Assembly: GCA_019095985.1 (NCBI GenBank)
Contig: CM032666.1
Coordinates: forward strand, 48,823,005-48,887,004
From: Streblospio benedicti
Taxonomy: Eukaryota; Annelida; Polychaeta; Spionida; Spionidae
Reading direction: 5' to 3'
Length of the DNA stretch: 64,000 nt
Below the pieces are notes generated by a model. It made no database searches and had not been told where the DNA came from. It was given only the letters and a program-made list of their open reading frames with translations. The stretch's first letter is position 1; the number at the start of each line of letters is the position of its first letter. Of this stretch, positions 18,301 to 28,302 are shown piece after piece. The position numbers were made by a program, and so were the translations under genes.

Positions 18301-20459
18301 TGGGTACAAAGATTTGGTCCCGTCACGAGAACATGCCCACAATTAGTACATATCTGGACACTATATATGAACACTCCAATTAGATGCTCTTAGCATTCTT
18401 TACTTTCCAGATGCGCGGGACGTGCTGCGCAGTAGAATTAATCTATACCAAACAGTTCACTGACTACTTCCGGTCGCTCGCGTCATTGTAAACTAACACG
18501 ACTTTAAATATTCTAAGGCAATATTCAGCTATCACTTATCCTATGTCATTCATGTAAAGTACTTTTCTAATAGAATTCTGAGTGAGGATTATGAATCTGT
18601 AATCGGATTTTAGTTAGCATTGGAATTGACGAAGATATGGGCAGAATACCCGTCTTCATGAAAAAAAAATGCAGACGACCTGTGTAGGTTGTGAATGATA
18701 CAAACGTTTTTTAACTTCACTATTGTGAAGAATGCATGCCTCAAATAGCATTCCAAATAGTATTTTGAATGAGGATTATGAATATGTAATCGGATTTTAG
18801 TTAGCGTAAAAATTGACGAAGTTATGAGCAAAAGCCGGTCTTGGTCAAATTTGCAGACAGCCAGAGAAAACAAAGTTGACAACTTCACTATATTGAAGAA
18901 TGCACGCTTCAAATAGATGTATTTACTTAATTTTCCAATGTCTATCAGTGTAACAGCCATCGATGTTGTGTAGAATACACACTTTGAATGATATAGCATT
19001 AAATGCGATTTTAAATGGGATTATAACATATACCATGGACTTTTGTGTCTCAAAAGTAAATTAAAAAAAAAAGACGAGTACGCAACTTTTCTGCGTAACT
19101 GAAAAGTAAAGAATTAGAAACTAGCTAGCAATAGAGTATTTAAACAAAAGAACACTTTCTCCTCACTGATTGCATTATGATTGCCTATAATGTACACGGG
19201 TTCGCTGTAATGATTTGCAGGCAGTGTACGCCATAGCGCTTGTCAGCCGAAATCATGAAATGTTGTCAGCGGGAACATATACATAGATCCATATGTTATT
19301 TGCTACGGAAATTCCAGGGCACACTCATGTATATTATGTATGTGAATTCAGAAAGGGAAAAAACAATTTTTACAACATGCTGATATAAACATTCAAGCGA
19401 ACATCCTACAATATCTATATGGCATAAAAGTCTCTTGATATAAACTCAATAAGATACAAAATAAATTTTTAGTGTACAAATTCTAATATCAAAATGATTT
19501 TCTCTCCCACTGTCTCTCTACTGATGTCGTAACTACGAAACGTATTCTGAATATTACATATAACTATGCATTAAATACACGTTTGCTTTGTGTTCATCTA
19601 GGATGCATGATGAAACAAGGAATAGAACGTGACTTGATATTTCTTTTCTGGTTCTGCGAAGTTAAAATGGTCTTAAAGACGTAGCTTATAAGATAGTTTT
19701 CATGTGATTTTTATGCAATTTTGATGCATTTTACTTAATTTCTTTTCTACCAACTTTGAATGTGATGTATTTTTTTAAATGATGTATGAAGTAATATGTT
19801 GCAAAACGCTTGGTAAATGATAGCATTTTCATGATTGCATGAAAACGATGTCTATTTTTTTAACTTCACTGAGCTAATCTGAGAAACTGGCTCTCATGAC
19901 ACACTTTTTTCTACATTACACGTAAATTAAAATGAACAATAAATAGAATATTCACAATTATAAATGAGCCCAAAAAGATGAACAAATCTATAAAATTATG
20001 ATAAGATTCGGATAACCCAATCAACCTAAAAAAAATCAACTTGGGCATTGCTTTGATTTGAGTTGAAAAAAGTGTTTGATGACTTTAAATAAAAATCTAT
20101 TATTTTCCTTTATCAGTAATAACAGAAATGTATTAGCCCCACCGTCCATTTGCTTATTAAACGCATGTTAAAAGGTTTTGCCTATTGAATAGCATTATTG
20201 AAAGCGATGTGCTCGAAAAGGCTCATCATTGATCCTTTTTACTCTTTGTAGTGACAAAATAGAGATGGGAATCAAGTGCCTTTGTCGAGGACTTTATTAT
20301 TCCGAATCATATAATGGATTGACTGTGATTGAAGTTGAGAGGCGATCAGATTCCCGCAGCATTATGAGCGAGAGCTTTCATATTTCCAGCCAATTTTGCT
20401 CTGCATGTACGGATCAGTGTCTCCGGCTAGGTATTATTTTAATGCTTTCGTCAATATAA
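9220..20459 (+). CDS. DEG/ENaC-family sodium channel subunit, 14 exons
   Basis: This is an amiloride-sensitive or peptide-gated type cation channel subunit, acting as a trimer in the plasma membrane. Exons: 9220-9349, 10857-10958, 11163-11353, 11667-11890, 12482-12585, 13534-13697, 13950-14066, 14281-14440, 14693-14771, 16842-16899, 17347-17444, 17604-17679, 17795-17913, 20252-20459. They sum to 1,830 nt, that is 609 residues plus stop, a usual length for the family. All junctions are GT-AG and phases agree. Seen: the His-Gly motif (residues 52-53), TM1 (about 68-85), YPV (94-96), the FPAVTFCNLNPF block, NYLYGNCFTYN, MPFPEDDGF, the paired-Cys thumb region (GCKKTCYQ, SCNCYS), WPS (437-439), and TM2 (about 510-534) with the G-M-S filter at 518-520. 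Six Asn-X-Ser/Thr sequons lie in the ectodomain. The start ATG is the first in the frame but an upstream exon is possible. The C-terminal exon is the least certain. I cannot tell an ENaC-like, FaNaC-like or ASIC-like subtype. Confidence 0.93.
9490..9715. mobile_element. Short inverted-repeat DNA element (MITE) in intron 1
   Basis: The left end GGATCATTCACAAATGATA pairs with the right end, whose reverse complement is GGTATTATTCATAAATGAC, giving imperfect terminal inverted repeats of about 25 bp. The interior is G-rich and has no coding frame. TTA-type bases flank both ends (TTAA left, TTAG right). Related ends occur at 6,660-6,796 and at 34,859, so this is a family. PIF/Harbinger affinity is possible but not shown. 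Confidence 0.6.
10744..10783. repeat. CAG/CAC trinucleotide microsatellite in intron 1
   Basis: About five CAG units run into about eight CAC units, 74 bp upstream of exon 2. Confidence 0.9.
10857..10958 (+). CDS. DEG/ENaC exon 2: His-Gly motif and start of TM1
   Basis: Acceptor TTTACAG, donor GTATGT, phase 1 in and out. Contains FVHGIPNV, the gating motif conserved throughout the family, then a basic linker and the first part of TM1 (TFWAILVLAGF). Confidence 0.95.
11163..11353 (+). CDS. DEG/ENaC exon 3: TM1 end and post-TM1 block
   Basis: Acceptor CCCCAAG, donor GTGAGT, ends in phase 0. It completes TM1 (CMIWQVFEAI), then gives KYPVSTTM and FPAVTFCNLNPFRN, the best conserved part of the ectodomain. 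It is distinctly GC-richer than the introns around it. Confidence 0.95.
11667..11890 (+). CDS. DEG/ENaC exon 4: ectodomain finger region
   Basis: Acceptor ATTCAG, donor GTATGG, ends in phase 2. Ends with GHNITTMLLSCTFAGEIC, matching the family segment before NYxYGNCF. GC content is very high and codons mostly end in G or C, unlike exons 7-14. Residues 189-193 read R-G-A-R-R, a minimal furin-type site. The frame runs on into the TTC repeat beyond the donor, but phase and homology require splicing at 11,890. Confidence 0.9.
11901..12018. repeat. TTC/GAA polypyrimidine tract at the head of intron 4
   Basis: About 118 nt of TTC, CTC and TTTTTC units begin 10 nt after the exon 4 splice donor. The minus strand is a GAA/GAG purine tract. 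Frames through it encode only Ser, Phe or Glu runs and are not real coding sequence. Confidence 0.95.
12482..12585 (+). CDS. DEG/ENaC exon 5: NYLYGNCFTYN segment
   Basis: Acceptor TTTCAG, donor GTACTT, phase 2 in and phase 1 out. DFLQFTNYLYGNCFTYNHG is a hallmark of the family ectodomain. It ends in IGPLYG, joining exon 6 within the conserved GPxYGL motif. NRT is a sequon. Confidence 0.95.
12586..13533. other. Intron 5, no other feature
   Basis: AT-rich intron of 948 bp. I see no repeat pair, second exon or RNA gene in it. Confidence 0.6.
13534..13697 (+). CDS. DEG/ENaC exon 6: palm and knuckle strands
   Basis: Acceptor TACGCAG, donor GTAACT. It carries the EYIEGVADAAGIRLVVHNQ and MPFPEDDGFDVAPG motifs and ends TSISIKR in phase 0. 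GC-rich codon use. NQT is a sequon. Confidence 0.96.
13950..14066 (+). CDS. DEG/ENaC exon 7
   Basis: Acceptor TTTACAG, donor GTATGC, 39 whole codons. Contains PPWGTCKTYG, matching the first Cys of the thumb disulfide ladder, and a sequon NFT. It ends at HVTEQ. Confidence 0.94.
14281..14440 (+). CDS. DEG/ENaC exon 8: Cys-rich thumb
   Basis: Acceptor CCACAG, donor GTAGGT, ends in phase 1. GCKKTCYQREMMKSCNCYS shows the CxxxC and CxC spacing of the thumb, followed by PPCLYG. Confidence 0.95.
14693..14771 (+). CDS. DEG/ENaC exon 9: CxxxCPSPC segment
   Basis: A 79 nt exon with acceptor GTTACAG and donor GTGCGT, phase 1 in and phase 2 out. It supplies LCVADIDAMFINNSLGCQEK and CPSPC, which must precede the WPS motif in this family. 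Homology and phase together fix it. Confidence 0.9.
15211..16810. mobile_element. Non-autonomous Tigger/pogo-like DNA transposon in intron 9
   Basis: The left end CAGTGGAACCTGTCCATG and the right end (reverse complement CAGTGGAACCTGTCTTATG) form about 28 bp inverted repeats. Subterminal copies of TATAGTGGACACCTG (15,240-15,405) and CCTGTCTTATGTGGACA (16,728-16,765) repeat near both ends. A 5' TA precedes the left end; the right flank is CA, so the target duplication is not clean. No transposase frame lies in the 1.6 kb. CAGTGGAACCT ends are typical of pogo/Tigger and some ISL2EU elements. Confidence 0.75.
16842..16899 (+). CDS. DEG/ENaC exon 10: WPS motif
   Basis: A 58 nt exon, acceptor ATTGCAG, donor GTAAGT, phase 2 in and phase 0 out. 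Encodes SAYYRGESSYSLWPSVVAE, the conserved SxxxWPS segment. The transposon in intron 9 ends 31 bp upstream. Confidence 0.94.
16948..17045 (+). mobile_element. SINE-like fragment, B-box half
   Basis: GTGAGTTCCAGTCCCGCC (16,954-16,971) looks like a tRNA B box and is followed by GGCCACTTGGTATAGTCAAA. A weakly similar downstream segment follows the SINE-like unit at 53,720-53,765. No A box is seen, so the copy is 5'-truncated. Confidence 0.4.
17347..17444 (+). CDS. DEG/ENaC exon 11
   Basis: Acceptor TTTTAG, donor GTGAGT, ends in phase 2. Encodes a mostly helical stretch (KQLANELMMNSEFLWNLF) between WPS and the pre-TM2 strand; this part is variable in the family, so support comes mainly from phase and frame. 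Confidence 0.85.
17604..17679 (+). CDS. DEG/ENaC exon 12: pre-TM2 strand
   Basis: Acceptor GCTTCAG, donor GTAAGT. Encodes ENVLKVEVFYGDMTVESI and IQSPSIS, matching the ENxxKxxVyyxxLxxE block before TM2. Confidence 0.94.
17795..17913 (+). CDS. DEG/ENaC exon 13: TM2 and selectivity filter
   Basis: Acceptor TTTCAG, donor GTATTC, ends in phase 2. SNIGGQFGLWVGMS holds the IGGQxGLWxG block and the G-M-S filter, followed by IIAIFEAFELIVD, the TM2 helix with its family-typical acidic residues. Confidence 0.97.
17914..20251. other. Intron 13
   Basis: 2.3 kb of AT-rich sequence. It holds the two-copy 187 bp tandem repeat at 18,569-18,916; nothing else was recognised. Confidence 0.5.
18569..18916. repeat. 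Two-copy tandem repeat, period 187 bp
   Basis: Unit 1 (18,569-18,748) and unit 2 (18,756-18,916) share GAGGATTATGAAT, TGTAATCGGATTTTAGTTAG, AATTGACGAAG, and AACTTCACTAT...GAAGAATGCA, in the same order. The units differ by substitutions and a roughly 20 bp length change. A minus-strand frame across both is a by-product of the repeat. Confidence 0.85.
20252..20459 (+). CDS. DEG/ENaC exon 14: candidate C-terminal tail
   Basis: Acceptor TTTGTAG. It joins exon 13 in phase (AG/T gives Ser) and encodes 69 residues starting SDKIEMGIKCLCRGLYYSES and ending at a TAA. The tail is Cys- and Ser-rich with ERRSDSRSIMSESF, a plausible phosphorylatable cytoplasmic region. Tails are not conserved in this family, so only phase, frame and acceptor support it. 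No AATAAA follows within 500 bp. Confidence 0.6.
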
Positions 20460-21771
20460 AATTGATGTTAGCAATGCAGTACATTCTGGAATTATTATCC
20501 CATTGCATGACACCATCTACATTTTTACCTAATACCCTTTTGTCAATTTAACTTGGCGGACACTGGAAGGGTGTTCATTGTGAAACAGATTATGTGTATT
20601 ATTGTGGGCTCTACCAATACCAATTAGTAATGTCTAATGTAACTTTTTTTTAATTGATCCAAACGCAAACATATAACAATAAGTTTTGATAAGCTAAATA
20701 AGTCTACGCTGTGCAATTCAAGAAGATCTAAAGACATAACCTTTTAAACGTATACGCAATACAATTTATCTAGATCTAGAGTCGTAGTCCAGCCAAGCTT
20801 CTTAAATCCCCTTTCCAAATATAAATCTTCACCACCCATCACCAAGAAAGAAGGAATGATTGAGTAAGTGATATCATCATCGATTTGGTGACACAAAATC
20901 GGGACCTCATCGATTCTTTATTGTTTTCCTCCAATCTTAAATGTATGCCGGTTCTTCGGATGCTGTTTGCTTCGGTATACTTTACATCTTGGACACGTTC
21001 TAAAGCTTATCGGATGATTTCTTACTAAGAATAATCCCTTCACCGAAATTAACATAAACTAATTTGCCTAAGAATGAGTGATGGCATATTACTTTGTAAA
21101 AATGTGTTCATTATGTATTTATACATTTTTTCTACAAAGATTGATTTACTCAAGAATGTTTCACAGCGACCGATGTATGCTACGTATCTTCTTTCAGAAT
21201 GGTAAATTTATGCAGATATCCCTTTGTAAAACTGTAGTTTGGACGTTCTCTATCTACTAAATGATACTGGCGCCAAAATAACAGAGGTCTATTATTATAT
21301 ACAATGCTCCTTGGATTTCTATTGCTAGATTAGCGTAATTTTGCTGCCTCATACAAGTATTCTAGACTAAACGGTATTCATCAGAATTTACAAGCTATTC
21401 ATCCTCACACCTTAGTATAAGTATGGGTGCCACTTCGGCAATCTCCTGGGCTACTTAGCTTAAGTGGGTGAAGACAAGATTGGAGAGATGATGATATTTA
21501 GTACTTCAATTTGAAGTACGAACTTAAGATCTCTTCTTTATGCCAATCATGACTGTACATGCCATTATCTAAGCCCTTTCGTCAGATCTTGTAAAAATCA
21601 ATTATCAAATTGCCTAATTTGTTAAAGAGGCCATCCCAGACACATCAATTAAAACTATAACATGGTTTTCTGAGTTTTGTTGGTACCAAAAATGCGTTTT
21701 TCGATTTGTTTGTGTGTTTTTTGTAGTAATTCTTTACTCCTATTTAACATTTCAAGACATTTAAAGTAAAC

Positions 21772-21776
<5 letters not shown>
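20460..21776. other. Downstream flank or intron, nothing recognised
   Basis: AT-rich sequence between the two candidate terminal exons. No frame, repeat pair or clear polyadenylation signal seen. Confidence 0.4.
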
Positions 21777-21834
<58 letters not shown>

Positions 21835-21892
21835 CAAAATGTGTGTGTGTGTGTTTTATTATCACTTTGTGTAAAATTACATTGTAAATGAA

Positions 21893-21948
<56 letters not shown>
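21777..21948. repeat. TG microsatellite in three blocks
   Basis: (TG)n at 21,777-21,829, a short block at 21,841-21,854 and a longer block at 21,894-21,948, separated by unique AT-rich sequence. Frames through it encode Cys-Val or Thr-His repeats only. Confidence 0.97.
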
Positions 21949-21952
<4 letters not shown>

Positions 21953-21985
21953 CGTGAGTTTTTCTCACATCCCTTCAAATTACAG

Positions 21986-22157
21986 CTATTCTATTTCGTT
22001 TATGTCTAGTGTAACCGACACACACACAGTTGCTGAAGCACACAAGCAAAGGAAAAGAGGCTCGTGGAGCTTGCTGATTCCAATCTTTCATAGAATAACC
22101 ATGAAAAGAAATTCATCGATACATGATCATCTGCAGACACAAACAGGTCAATTCTGA
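21986..22157 (+). CDS. Possible alternative C-terminal exon of the channel
   Basis: An acceptor ATTACAG at 21,979-21,985 opens a 172 nt frame that joins exon 13 in the same phase as exon 14 (AG/C gives Ser) and ends at a TGA. It would encode a 57-residue tail with basic clusters (AEAHKQRKRGSWSLL, ITMKRNSS), giving a 597-residue channel. An internal acceptor TCTAG at 22,006-22,010 is also in phase. Purely a frame-and-splice argument; the upstream TG repeat makes a chance frame possible. Confidence 0.3.
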
Positions 22158-24570
22158 CCAAGGAATGTTTTGGCTCATCTTACAACTGGTAAAATGGCAC
22201 CAATACAAACCTCGATGATTGGCATGTTATATCCCTATTTCATTTATATATAGGGCTTCATTTTTCCCTACGATTTAAATCCCCAGCCACCACAACTCAC
22301 CACCCGTCATGCAACCACTGTCACACCCACCATTTATGTACGTAATGGTGGGCATCGGTGAAACACCAGTCACATGACTCAGTATCGATAATCCGACTAA
22401 ACAAACACTTGACACACGTTCTTGGGCGCATTGTCCGTAACTGACTTTTGAAATTATGTATACGTTCTTCGTTCGTAAAGCCTTACTCGTTGGGGGAGTG
22501 TGGCTGATCCATAATCCGCTGTATGCTGGTTGAATGTGGAAGATGAAATCTAAGCGATCTTATCACAGAGAAACCTTCAGCTGTAACCTTCAATGCCAGA
22601 CGATATTCTAATGCCAAGTCTAACTAGTTTAACCCAAATAATGGGGACTCTAGCGACAGGCTGTTTCTGTTCATACCTTCTGGACAACAGGATCAAACCC
22701 TTAATGTCCAATATGAATGGAACATGTGTCATTATTAAAGCAGGAAGGATATGTCTCACAGGAAGCAAGCAACTACTCATTTCGTATGCACTCTAAGTAC
22801 AGATAGCTAGGATTACTTTTTTTCAAATTTTCCATACACATGAAATAAGTTATTGCATGGTAGAAAATTGAATTTAAATTTTCAACACACTTGAAGCAAT
22901 ATGATATTACTTCTTTCCTATCGGCATTGATGAATTGTTGCAATGAAAATTTGTTTTCATATACATGTCTAACATTACTCGTGGGACTCATAATATTCGC
23001 AAAACAGAGAATTTTGCGTGCAATGTAAACAACTATTGTGGATCAATTCATTTTCAGCAATCAGCAGAACTCCTTGATCGCATGTCTGATGTGGGAATTA
23101 GATGCGACAATTATGAAGTTTCAACAAGTAATACATTATGCTGTATAAATTTGAATAATTTCTTGAATAACCCTTGATATGTAGCCATGTAGACATACCA
23201 TGAACTAATATGATTAGGTTTCCATCTTAAGGTTCCATGAGCACTGGTCGGGACAGAAACATTCGATGTACTCGTTTGATGTATAAATTACCCAAACGCA
23301 TTGTCACCATACCTACAAAAATTACAGATGTTGCATAAACTAATTAAAGCAAACACAAATACAAGCAAAGATATCAAAATCGTGTCTTTGCACTAAATGT
23401 ACAGTATTTTTACTGGTTGTAATAATCCCATTCTTTGGTGTGCTATTATGGCAAACTAGAAGATTAAGATTTAACAGCATTTATTAATAGATTCAAAAAG
23501 TGTAATAAAACCGTTGTGTAATGCACACAATATACTTACATCAGAACAGAATATTTACAGGACATTAATCACATAAAATATTACTTCTTTTAGTTGTCCA
23601 TGCTTAATCAATAAACTTTGTAAAAATCACATTAAATATGTAATTTCAATCACAAATTGGAATGGAATTCAGTAATTTAAAAAGCATTACCAAATTGTCG
23701 TAAATATTTTCATTGAAAACTTCTCTGCTCAAATGTAAACATCGTCTGCATAAAACGGGCAATATAAAATAAAATGTTTAACAGACACAAAAGCAACACA
23801 TTTGCATTGACCATCACTGCGATTCTGTCTCTTTAGATTTTCACCTATAGGTAGAGTGCCATATCTTAACTTTAACTTTAAAAGGGTTGCTCTATAGTTC
23901 TTACAACTTCCTTAACCTAAGCATCGCAATGTAAAGCCATCTGAAAAAAGTCTCTGCACAGCAATCACGGGCTCAAGCTGCAGATCAGCCACTGTCTCCA
24001 GCAAACAGAATTTGGCCATTATCTTCTTCCCACCACAACAGATGTAAAACAAATATGGGGATTCTATTTCACAAATGTAAACAAATTCCTCCTGGATGCA
24101 AACATACACTCATATTGGCTTTCTGTTGGTGTGCATAGCACAAAAATGTTTTGATGTCTGCGAATGATATGTTTCCAATACATTTCACATGTTTTATTCT
24201 ACACTATGTTTTGCATTCTCATTTATTCGATGCATTCTCAATTATATTGATGACTGGGTGAAGGGCTATCACTTTTCAACGTGTAGAGTACAGTAGATTG
24301 GTGGAAGGTGTGTTAGTTGTAGGCTTACGTGGTTTTATCCGACGTCTGAAAGGATTTTAACCAGCACCGTGTGTGTGCTTATAAGTTGAGATTTTGGCGT
24401 AAAATGAAAATGGTTAATGCTTTTTTTAGAATACTACCCGTGATACGACTCATTCGAAAATAAAATAGGCGACGGATTAGATTATCATAATTCTCACGCA
24501 CAGCTCACAACTATCAGTACTGCTTCCCTACTGTCTCTCTACTGCCAAGAAGTCAATGAGACCTTTGAAC
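22158..24570. other. Intergenic, nothing recognised
   Basis: AT-rich. The only compact structure is a perfect 9 bp palindrome arm CCCACCATT/AATGGTGGG around 22,328-22,354. Several 60-70 codon frames have no motif. Confidence 0.45.
22328..22354. repeat. Short palindrome
   Basis: CCCACCATT and AATGGTGGG are perfect inverted arms around a 9 nt centre TATGTACGT. It may be a cruciform or a footprint of a repeat; no function can be assigned. Confidence 0.5.
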
Positions 24571-24790
24571 GCCAGCATCATGAGAGGGTGTGTGGCACTA
24601 TTATGATTTACAAACACTGCATCATACACATCACTACTATCATATAGGCCTTATCTTTATAATAGCCGTAATGTGTATGGTATAGTGTTTGTAAAGCATA
24701 TGTTCACCTCACTGCACAAGCACTAATCGCTACGGTCTCCTCCATGGGGCCCAGCATCATGGGAGGGTGTGAGTGGCATGTTATACTAAT
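24571..24790. repeat. Palindromic dispersed repeat (relative of 57,197-57,322)
   Basis: CCAGCATCATGRGAGGGTGTG occurs twice in direct orientation (24,572 and 24,751). Between them, arms 24,607-24,634 and 24,668-24,695 are inverted repeats (about 24 of 28 positions pair) around a 33 nt loop. Both the direct motif and one arm recur at 57,197-57,322. No coding frame; a miniature DNA element is the likely origin. Confidence 0.6.
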
Positions 24791-27700
24791 GTGATTAGAG
24801 GCAGTATAGAGGCTAGCAGAAGTTTGACACGTCATACTTCCTCTTTTTCCATCGTAAACAGCACTTCATCAGCACTTTTAACCAATACTCACACAATATA
24901 TGCACTTAGTGAGGCTGTGCACAAAAGAATCGAGTATATAGACCTAATCTCTGATTTTTAAAAAAAAGGTCACGCAGTGCAGCATCAGTAGGCCTACTGA
25001 CGACGGCCTGACCAGTATTGAGCCACTACTGTCAATTCTTAAATCGGCAGACCTGTAAAAATTGTCAAGACTGCAAGTATCCATGGTATTACAATTGTTA
25101 CTGCATGAGGAAATATCAGGTGAAACCGTGCGGCCAAATGTCCACACTGCCGGGTGTATACTTAGTTTTAGCTCTATACAGTCACATTATGCATTGTCAT
25201 TTACTGGCATGTGTACATATATTGGACATATCTGTCAGCAAGCATGCTGACTAAAAGCTGTTTCAAATGCCCAAGCTATTTTATGGGCTGATCCTTTTAT
25301 TGTGCATACACACTTTGATTGTAAGCTTCATGGAACTGTCTTTGGTAAAATACGAGGATTGCCGAAGTTTTTATCAAGTGCGGATGGCAAAAAATGGTGT
25401 GATGATAGTATTGAGGCTTGGCACATGAAAGTTGACTAAAGTAAAACAGTCACCATATGCAATTTACTAGATGACAAGAATATTCGTACTGTCGTCATCT
25501 AATTGTGAAGGTATATTCGATTGCACAACGTTGGATAAAAACAGAGTAAATCTGTGTAGGCTTATATGTATATGTTTTTTATCAATCTAATCTTCATGTT
25601 AGAATTCCTGATAGAATTCAATATTTTCAGACACTTAAAAATAACCGTTCTCAATATGTGTGCAGACACATGTATTTTGTTAATAAGTCATGGTGTTTAT
25701 AGTAAACATGTGACATTAGCTACAAATTATCTTTACTCATAAGAAATGGGCTGTGATGAATGAGAAGGCCAATTGTTCCTAACAGCGCATTTTAGTGTCC
25801 CAAAACAACAAAAGATATTGCTTCCCTGTTTAAAAGTCACGCCATATATCTTTTGTTTGTGGCTCGTCTTCATGACGGCTTCTGTGTATACGTTGTGGAC
25901 GTTTTGTGCCAGATTCCGGGCCGGCCATCTGTGGAAAACGTATGAACACCGTCTTGAGTGACATTATTCACGATCTGGTTTCATGGGTATAGCACTATAG
26001 AAAATAGCTGGTATAATAAAGGCTAACCTTGGGAACAGACTTCTTATGGGTCATGGTGATGAATAGCCTGGGTTTCTATTGTTAGTTAATTGGTCTCGTG
26101 CAGAGAGGCTCCAGTATGGGTGGGGGTAGGATGAGGGCGAAAGTTTGCAGAATGTATTGGTATCTTTCTTTTTTCCTTAGTAATGCATAAAACATGACCT
26201 AGGTTCGGTTGTTTGTATCTGTTTGCCGTGTTTTCTCTCGCACTCCCCATTGTTTTGGCGACAGCTTGCGCTATGCGGGAACATATAGAAGGCCGTGTAA
26301 TAACAAATTCGTATCCCCCATTCATCATTTCTGAAGGAGTAAAGACTGTCTTGCAACTGTCAATACTATATGAACGTTGCTCAGAGAGTACACAGATCCG
26401 ATGCAGTGTTGACCCGTTGGCTACTGACTTCTGAATGTTATCTGGTCACTGATTGGTTGGTTTAAATATATTTTATTCCACAAATGAAAAAGGACTCGGC
26501 ATGGCAAAATGTGACTTGAGCCGTCTCCAATGATTGTTTATCGAATTTTATGAACAAACTAAGATTTTAAAAAGCTTAAATGAAAATTAAACTTGAAGAA
26601 TATAGTCATAGATGAAAAAACGAGCATAACATATGTGATTATGAATATTGTATTTTTTTAATCAAAATATTCCAATCGTTTACCCACAATTCGTTAAAAC
26701 ACACTAGTCATTTTACTTCCTGGAAGAAGTCCTTTATTAAACAATGTATAAACATTTGGTGGAAATGTTAGACTTCCAATGACATGGGAATGGGTCAGCT
26801 AGTTTATTTCAATTATGTGTAATGATAAAGCATGCACTAGAGCATAAATACAGCTTCGGTGTCTAAAATAAAACTGGGCTGTATAAATTTTAGAGTGGGT
26901 GCTCTTAGACGCATCAGGAAATTAAGTAACTAAACTTTCTTTGGGTCAGAGACATTTCAATTATTGCGAGTGTCACAGCGAAAGGTCAGTGAGTGCACAA
27001 ACTAGAAGCATGGGACTAAATAACTTTTAATTGGAACATCACTCACTATGAATTGCATATTACACTAGGCTACCTGTGACTGAGTAGATGACCCTCTAAG
27101 CCCCTTGGCAAACCTATTGAAAGCTGCTCGATGATTTGTTAGATAAAGATGGATATGATGGTGCTCAAGTGGCTGTCTTGCAGCCAGTGATTGACAGATA
27201 CAATGCTCAGCTTTGATAAATAATTGGGTACTTGTGACAGGCCAACACTTAGTGCAACATTGAAACCGATCACAACTATTTTCATAATTCTAACTCTAAA
27301 TTGTGTACCAGGTTGATGTTTTGGAGTCATTTTACTCTCTCATTTCTGACGCGGGTATGTCATAACTCAACGTTTATACAATATAATAGCATAACACTGA
27401 AACAGGGAAACAACACATCTCAGAAGAAAATTGAACATCTTTAGTGGTTGCAGTACGAGTTTTTGTGGCAATATGTGTGTTTATTCCATGGTGATAATAT
27501 ACTTCACTCTACTTTTTGTTACAATAACTGTTTCTGAATGCATTATGTAAGCTGTACCGGCGAAGGTGTCAAGAAAAAAGATAAAGCTAAAGCGGTGTGA
27601 GCAGATGTAAAGAAATATGAGGATCTGAAGGAAACCTATTCAGATATGTGTCGGATAAATATTATCTTCGGTTATTTGTCTCAATTGCCTCTAATACTCC

Positions 27701-27805
27701 AAGTCATTTATAATAGAGGTGGTGTCATTTCTCCTATTTCAAACGAGCTTGCCGTGTTACATCGGTTCTGCACATGAACAACCTTATAATAATATAAGAC
27801 CATCA
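24791..27805. other. Intergenic, nothing recognised
   Basis: No gene, paired repeat or RNA gene recognised. A hydrophobic frame at 26,213-26,434 (plus) lacks an ATG and is not called. Confidence 0.45.
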
Positions 27806-27809
27806 TTAA

Positions 27810-28137
27810 ACCCCGCTTTACACTACAGCGAATTCCACCTACGTAGCTCTACGTGCAATGGCGAACAGACAAATTCGTGAGCAAATGTTGAACATGTTCA
27901 AAATTCATTTACGAATATACTGGTTGGTTTAGGTTCGTTGAGAATAGTTATGTTGCGTTTGTGGGTCGCAGAACATTCCCACATATAAGTAACACTTCGT
28001 TTGGCTCAGCAACACGTCGTACCATGCATTTTTACTACGTCCAATGCCGCCACAATACGCCCAAGTTGAAGACGTGACATAATACGTGCAGATGCGTTGC
28101 ACGGGTTCGCTCATGATCGCTCTAGTGTAAAGCAGGT
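27810..28137. mobile_element. 0.33 kb MITE, copy 1 (family shared with 51,744-52,070)
   Basis: The ends ACCCCGCTTTACACTA and TAGTGTAAAGCAGGT are inverted repeats of about 20 bp. TTAA flanks both ends (27,806-27,809 and 28,138-28,141), as for piggyBac-type insertion. No transposase frame. The whole length aligns with 51,744-52,070 at high identity. Confidence 0.85.
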
Positions 28138-28302
28138 TTAAAAATGGATTACGTCTTGTCTCTGAATGTAGATTTAAAAAGACAACCACTTTCACTATGG
28201 TGTTTGTAGCACCGTTGGTGGCCATCGCTTTGTATTGAATGGACAACAACACCGAAACGTTCAAGAAGCTGCAACTTTGCTGAGATTTAAAACATAAGCA
28301 TT

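Noticed and set aside
18610-18999. 129-codon minus-strand frame
   Set aside because: It spans the two tandem repeat units and contains no domain; the repeat explains its length.
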